Shown in pieces: positions 51,897 through 54,188 of a stretch of DNA of 54,188 nt. The notes under the pieces were generated by a model. The model saw only the letters and a list, made by a program, of their open reading frames with translations, did not search any database and was not told the DNA's origin. The translations under genes and the position numbers were made by a program. The number at the start of each line of letters is the position of its first letter. Position 1 is the stretch's first letter. The stretch lies in NCBI GenBank assembly GCA_030529225.1, contig JAUMXH010000013.1, positions 1 to 54,188 of the forward strand, read 5' to 3'. This stretch comes from Bacillota bacterium (GTDB lineage Bacteria; Bacillota; Clostridia; Peptostreptococcales; Acidaminobacteraceae).

Positions 51897-53939
51897 CTAT
51901 AGTTTAAATTTGGAAACTTCTTCCTGCAGGCGGGTCGCGATATCCGCCAGGTTCTCGCTCGCCTCGGAGATGTTTTGAATCGATTGGACTTGCGAGTCTA
52001 CCGAAGCGGCCGCCTGCTGCGTCGTCGCCGCGTTCTCTTCCGCAATCGAAGAGAGGTTCTCGACGATTCTGGTGATGCCCTCGTTGTTCTCGACAATCTT
52101 TTTGGCTTCCTTGTCGATTTCGACGACGATCTCCCTGCTTCGCTCAAGCGCGCTTGAAATCTGTTTGAACTTGTCGCCGGTCTCCTCGAGTTTCTGCTCC
52201 TGCTCGCTGACGACCTCTTTTACGAGCACCATCGCGTTGACGCCGCGCTCGGTGTGGCCCCTCAAGCTGTCAATCGTGTTTTTGATCTCGCCGGTAAAGC
52301 CCGATGACTGCTCGGCCAGCTTTCGAATCTCCTCGGCGACGACCGCGAAGCCCTTTCCGGCCTCTCCGGCCCTTGCCGCCTCAATCGCCGCGTTCAAGGC
52401 CAAGAGGTTGGTCTGGTCGGAAATCGACTGGATCATGTCGCTCGCGCTCGCAATTTGCTCCGCACTCTTGTTGGTTTGGGCGATGATTTCGCCGATCTGT
52501 ACCGAAGAGCGGGTCACTTGCCCCGTCGCTTCCACCAAGTCCGCCAGGCTCGCGCTGCCTTCCTCCTTCTTCTCATTGATGAAGTCGGTCGCCCTGTTCA
52601 AGTCCTCCAGCACGCTGAGCATGTGCTCTACGAAGCGGTTCGAGTGCTCCACGTTCTGCGCCGCGCTCTGGGTATCCTGCGCCTGGCTCGTCGCTCCTCC
52701 CGCGATATTGGAAACTGCGTGCGCAACTTCGTTCGCCGATTCCGCGGTGGATTGCGCGGTCGCGGTCAGCTCCTCCGCAGTTGCCGCGGTATTTTGCGAG
52801 TGCGAAGAAATCGAGGAAACGATTTCCTTGATTCGCTCTTTCAAGGAAACGGTCGCATGGTAGATCTCTCCAATCTCGTCTTTTCTGCCGGAATAATCCT
52901 TGCTGGCTTCCCTGGTCAAATCGTAGTTCGATACATGGAGCAGGTCGGTTTTCAGGTTCTTGAACACGTTGGTAATCAGCCTTGCAAAGGTGAAATACAT
53001 CACGATCATGCTGAGGGCGGTCAGGAGGAGGATGGCGAAGATCATATTGAGCTGAAGTTTGCTGAGATTCTGATAGAGTTCTTCCTCGTTGACTGCGACC
53101 AGGACCACATAGCCCCTCTCTTCGATGTTCTTAATCGCGCCGAGCCGTTTCTTGCCGAACCAGTCGTAGGTCCGAATGCCGTTTTGATGATTGTCGATGA
53201 TGTTTTTAAAGAAGGTCGCGACCTCTTGGTAGGCCGGGTCCTGCTTCGCTTTCTCAATCAGGTTGAGGCCGCTCTCGACGATGCTGTGGTTGGTGTGTCC
53301 GACAACATTGGTATCCCGGTCATAAACCGCGATGTTTCCGGTCTCTCCCCATTGAAAGTCCTTGCAGATGTCGGAGACGAACTTGCTGTTCTTCACGCCC
53401 CCGAAGACCCCTAAAAATTCGCCGGTGTAGGCGTCGTAGTACGGGGTGCTGATGATGACGATCTTTCCGGTTCCGATCATGTCGTCCAGAATCGGAGAGG
53501 TGTAGGTCTTCTCCTGCATCGATGCTTTAAAGTATTCAAGGTCCGAGACGTCAAAACTGTCTCTGCTCTGCGTCAGGTTGTAGCCCTTGCCGTCCTTGCT
53601 GACTTTAAAAAAGAGCTTGAAGTCGTTTGCCGCAGCCCGCTGTTCAAAGTAGCGAATGACATCGCTTTCGCTGAACTCGGGATCCGAGAGCATCGCGTTT
53701 CTCGCGAGTTCCTCGACAATCTTCTCGGACTGAACGATTTCACTGATCAGCTTGTCCGAAACCTGATCGGCCATCACTTCCATACTGTCCTCGGCCTGGG
53801 CGATGAACGCCTTCTTGGACAGCGAGTAGTTCAAAAGCAAAACGATGGCGCTGAATACGGCAATCATCAGAAAGCTTGCCAAAAGAACCATGGTTTTGAT
53901 GCTTTTAAATTGTAATCCTTTCACCTTGAATTTTTTCAT
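51897..53939 (-). CDS. Methyl-accepting chemotaxis protein
   Basis: A 680-residue receptor: membrane helix about 14-36, extracellular sensor about 40-285 of dCache type ([54 protein letters not shown]), second helix about 297-320, HAMP about 322-375, then a long coiled-coil signalling domain with the hairpin tip [25 protein letters not shown]. dCache receptors often bind amino acids or other small molecules. GGGGGAGG lies about 12 nt before the ATG. A candidate SigD promoter lies at 54000-54026. No other chemotaxis or flagellar gene is in the window. Confidence 0.95.
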   Translation of the reverse strand: MKKFKVKGLQFKSIKTMVLLASFLMIAVFSAIVLLLNYSLSKKAFIAQAEDSMEVMADQVSDKLISEIVQSEKIVEELARNAMLSDPEFSESDVIRYFEQRAAANDFKLFFKVSKDGKGYNLTQSRDSFDVSDLEYFKASMQEKTYTSPILDDMIGTGKIVIISTPYYDAYTGEFLGVFGGVKNSKFVSDICKDFQWGETGNIAVYDRDTNVVGHTNHSIVESGLNLIEKAKQDPAYQEVATFFKNIIDNHQNGIRTYDWFGKKRLGAIKNIEERGYVVLVAVNEEELYQNLSKLQLNMIFAILLLTALSMIVMYFTFARLITNVFKNLKTDLLHVSNYDLTREASKDYSGRKDEIGEIYHATVSLKERIKEIVSSISSHSQNTAATAEELTATAQSTAESANEVAHAVSNIAGGATSQAQDTQSAAQNVEHSNRFVEHMLSVLEDLNRATDFINEKKEEGSASLADLVEATGQVTRSSVQIGEIIAQTNKSAEQIASASDMIQSISDQTNLLALNAAIEAARAGEAGKGFAVVAEEIRKLAEQSSGFTGEIKNTIDSLRGHTERGVNAMVLVKEVVSEQEQKLEETGDKFKQISSALERSREIVVEIDKEAKKIVENNEGITRIVENLSSIAEENAATTQQAAASVDSQVQSIQNISEASENLADIATRLQEEVSKFKL

Positions 53940-53999
53940 GAGAATCAGAAACCTCCCCCATTGAACCTTTTCTGTCGAACCTTTATTTCCTAACCGTTT

Positions 54000-54026
54000 T
54001 TATCGGTGTTTTTTTGCATCTCTTTG
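54000..54026 (-). promoter_or_regulatory. Candidate SigD/sigma-28 promoter of the chemotaxis receptor
   Basis: On the - strand CAAA (54023-54026), 15-bp spacer, ACCGATAA (54000-54007). The sigma-28 consensus is TAAA, N15, GCCGATAA/T, so only one base of each box differs. It lies about 60 bases before the start codon. Confidence 0.55.
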
Positions 54027-54163
54027 AATAAAAACTTGAATAAAATATAATTTTCGAATCTTTATACATCAGCCGTCGAGGCCCGACCGCCGAACATCGC
54101 CCCGAAAAGGGAAGGCCCCGTCGGGGAAAGCTCGGAAAACGCACCGGGTTTTCCACAAACTGT

Positions 54164-54188
54164 TTGACTTTGTTTTTTTTCTGTGCTA
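54164..54188 (+). promoter_or_regulatory. Promoter cut by the window edge
   Basis: TTGACT (54164-54169), 17-bp spacer ending in TGTGC, then TA at the last two bases. The extended -10 form seen elsewhere in this window (TGTGCTATAAT) is probably completed outside. Confidence 0.5.

Overview
The window looks like chromosomal DNA from an anaerobic, Gram-positive-type bacterium of the Bacillota (Clostridia or Tissierellia grade). Support comes from strong GGAGG ribosome sites, TTG and GTG starts, S-layer-homology and lipoprotein genes, a BlaI/M56 pair, DUF4364, DUF2179, a split transketolase, a LytR-CpsA-Psr protein and cytosolic flavin-based reductases. No rRNA, tRNA or CRISPR array was seen, so genus cannot be fixed. 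Most genes are about 50% GC by eye. Two stretches are visibly AT-richer: the toxin-antitoxin module near 24.1-24.7 kb and an islet at about 50.1-51.8 kb.

Layout. 0-9.1 kb (+): BlaI-type repressor with an oversized M56 sensor peptidase, a lipoprotein, an XRE-membrane regulator, an iron alcohol dehydrogenase and a WG-repeat secreted protein. 9.1-9.8 kb: an orphan Phd-type antitoxin inside short repeats. 9.8-22.6 kb (-): a GHL10-amidase cell-wall enzyme, two BI-1 membrane proteins plus a probable third, an FtsA-like ATPase, nth, uvrB, split transketolase and asd. 22.6-33 kb: small mixed units, namely a lipoprotein, a DinJ/YoeB module between 73-bp direct repeats, a VOC protein, an AlkD-like protein, two immunity-like genes, a heterodimeric ABC exporter, a MerR regulator and a Fic protein with a multi-site operator. 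33-44.3 kb (-): hom and lysC downstream of an S-layer-homology protein and a circularly permuted oligopeptide-binding lipoprotein; a three-domain flavin reductase with its ApbE flavinyltransferase; a TlpA/CcdA thiol-redox pair. 44.4-50.1 kb: DUF2179 and DUF4364 (+), then ybaK-htpG-LCP-rsmI (-). 50.1-51.8 kb (-): AT-rich defence islet with a colicin-type immunity gene and an Abi_2/HEPN gene preceded by its own promoter and a short terminator-hairpin RNA. 51.9-54.2 kb: a methyl-accepting chemotaxis protein with a candidate SigD-type promoter, and the start of another promoter at the window edge.

Main discoveries. (1) The 37572-39287 gene encodes a complete SBP_bac_5/OppA-type protein whose halves are swapped: the C-terminal half follows the lipoprotein linker directly, and the N-terminal half ends the protein. 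(2) The Abi_2 gene at 50635-51591 has a promoter, about 40 nt of RNA and an intrinsic terminator hairpin before its own ribosome site, an arrangement expected of an RNA-antitoxin/HEPN-toxin pair. (3) The DinJ/YoeB module sits between direct repeats whose terminator loops are inverted relative to each other. (4) The Fic gene carries five copies of an 11-bp motif, two of them on its promoter. All functional statements are from reading the sequence; no database search was run.
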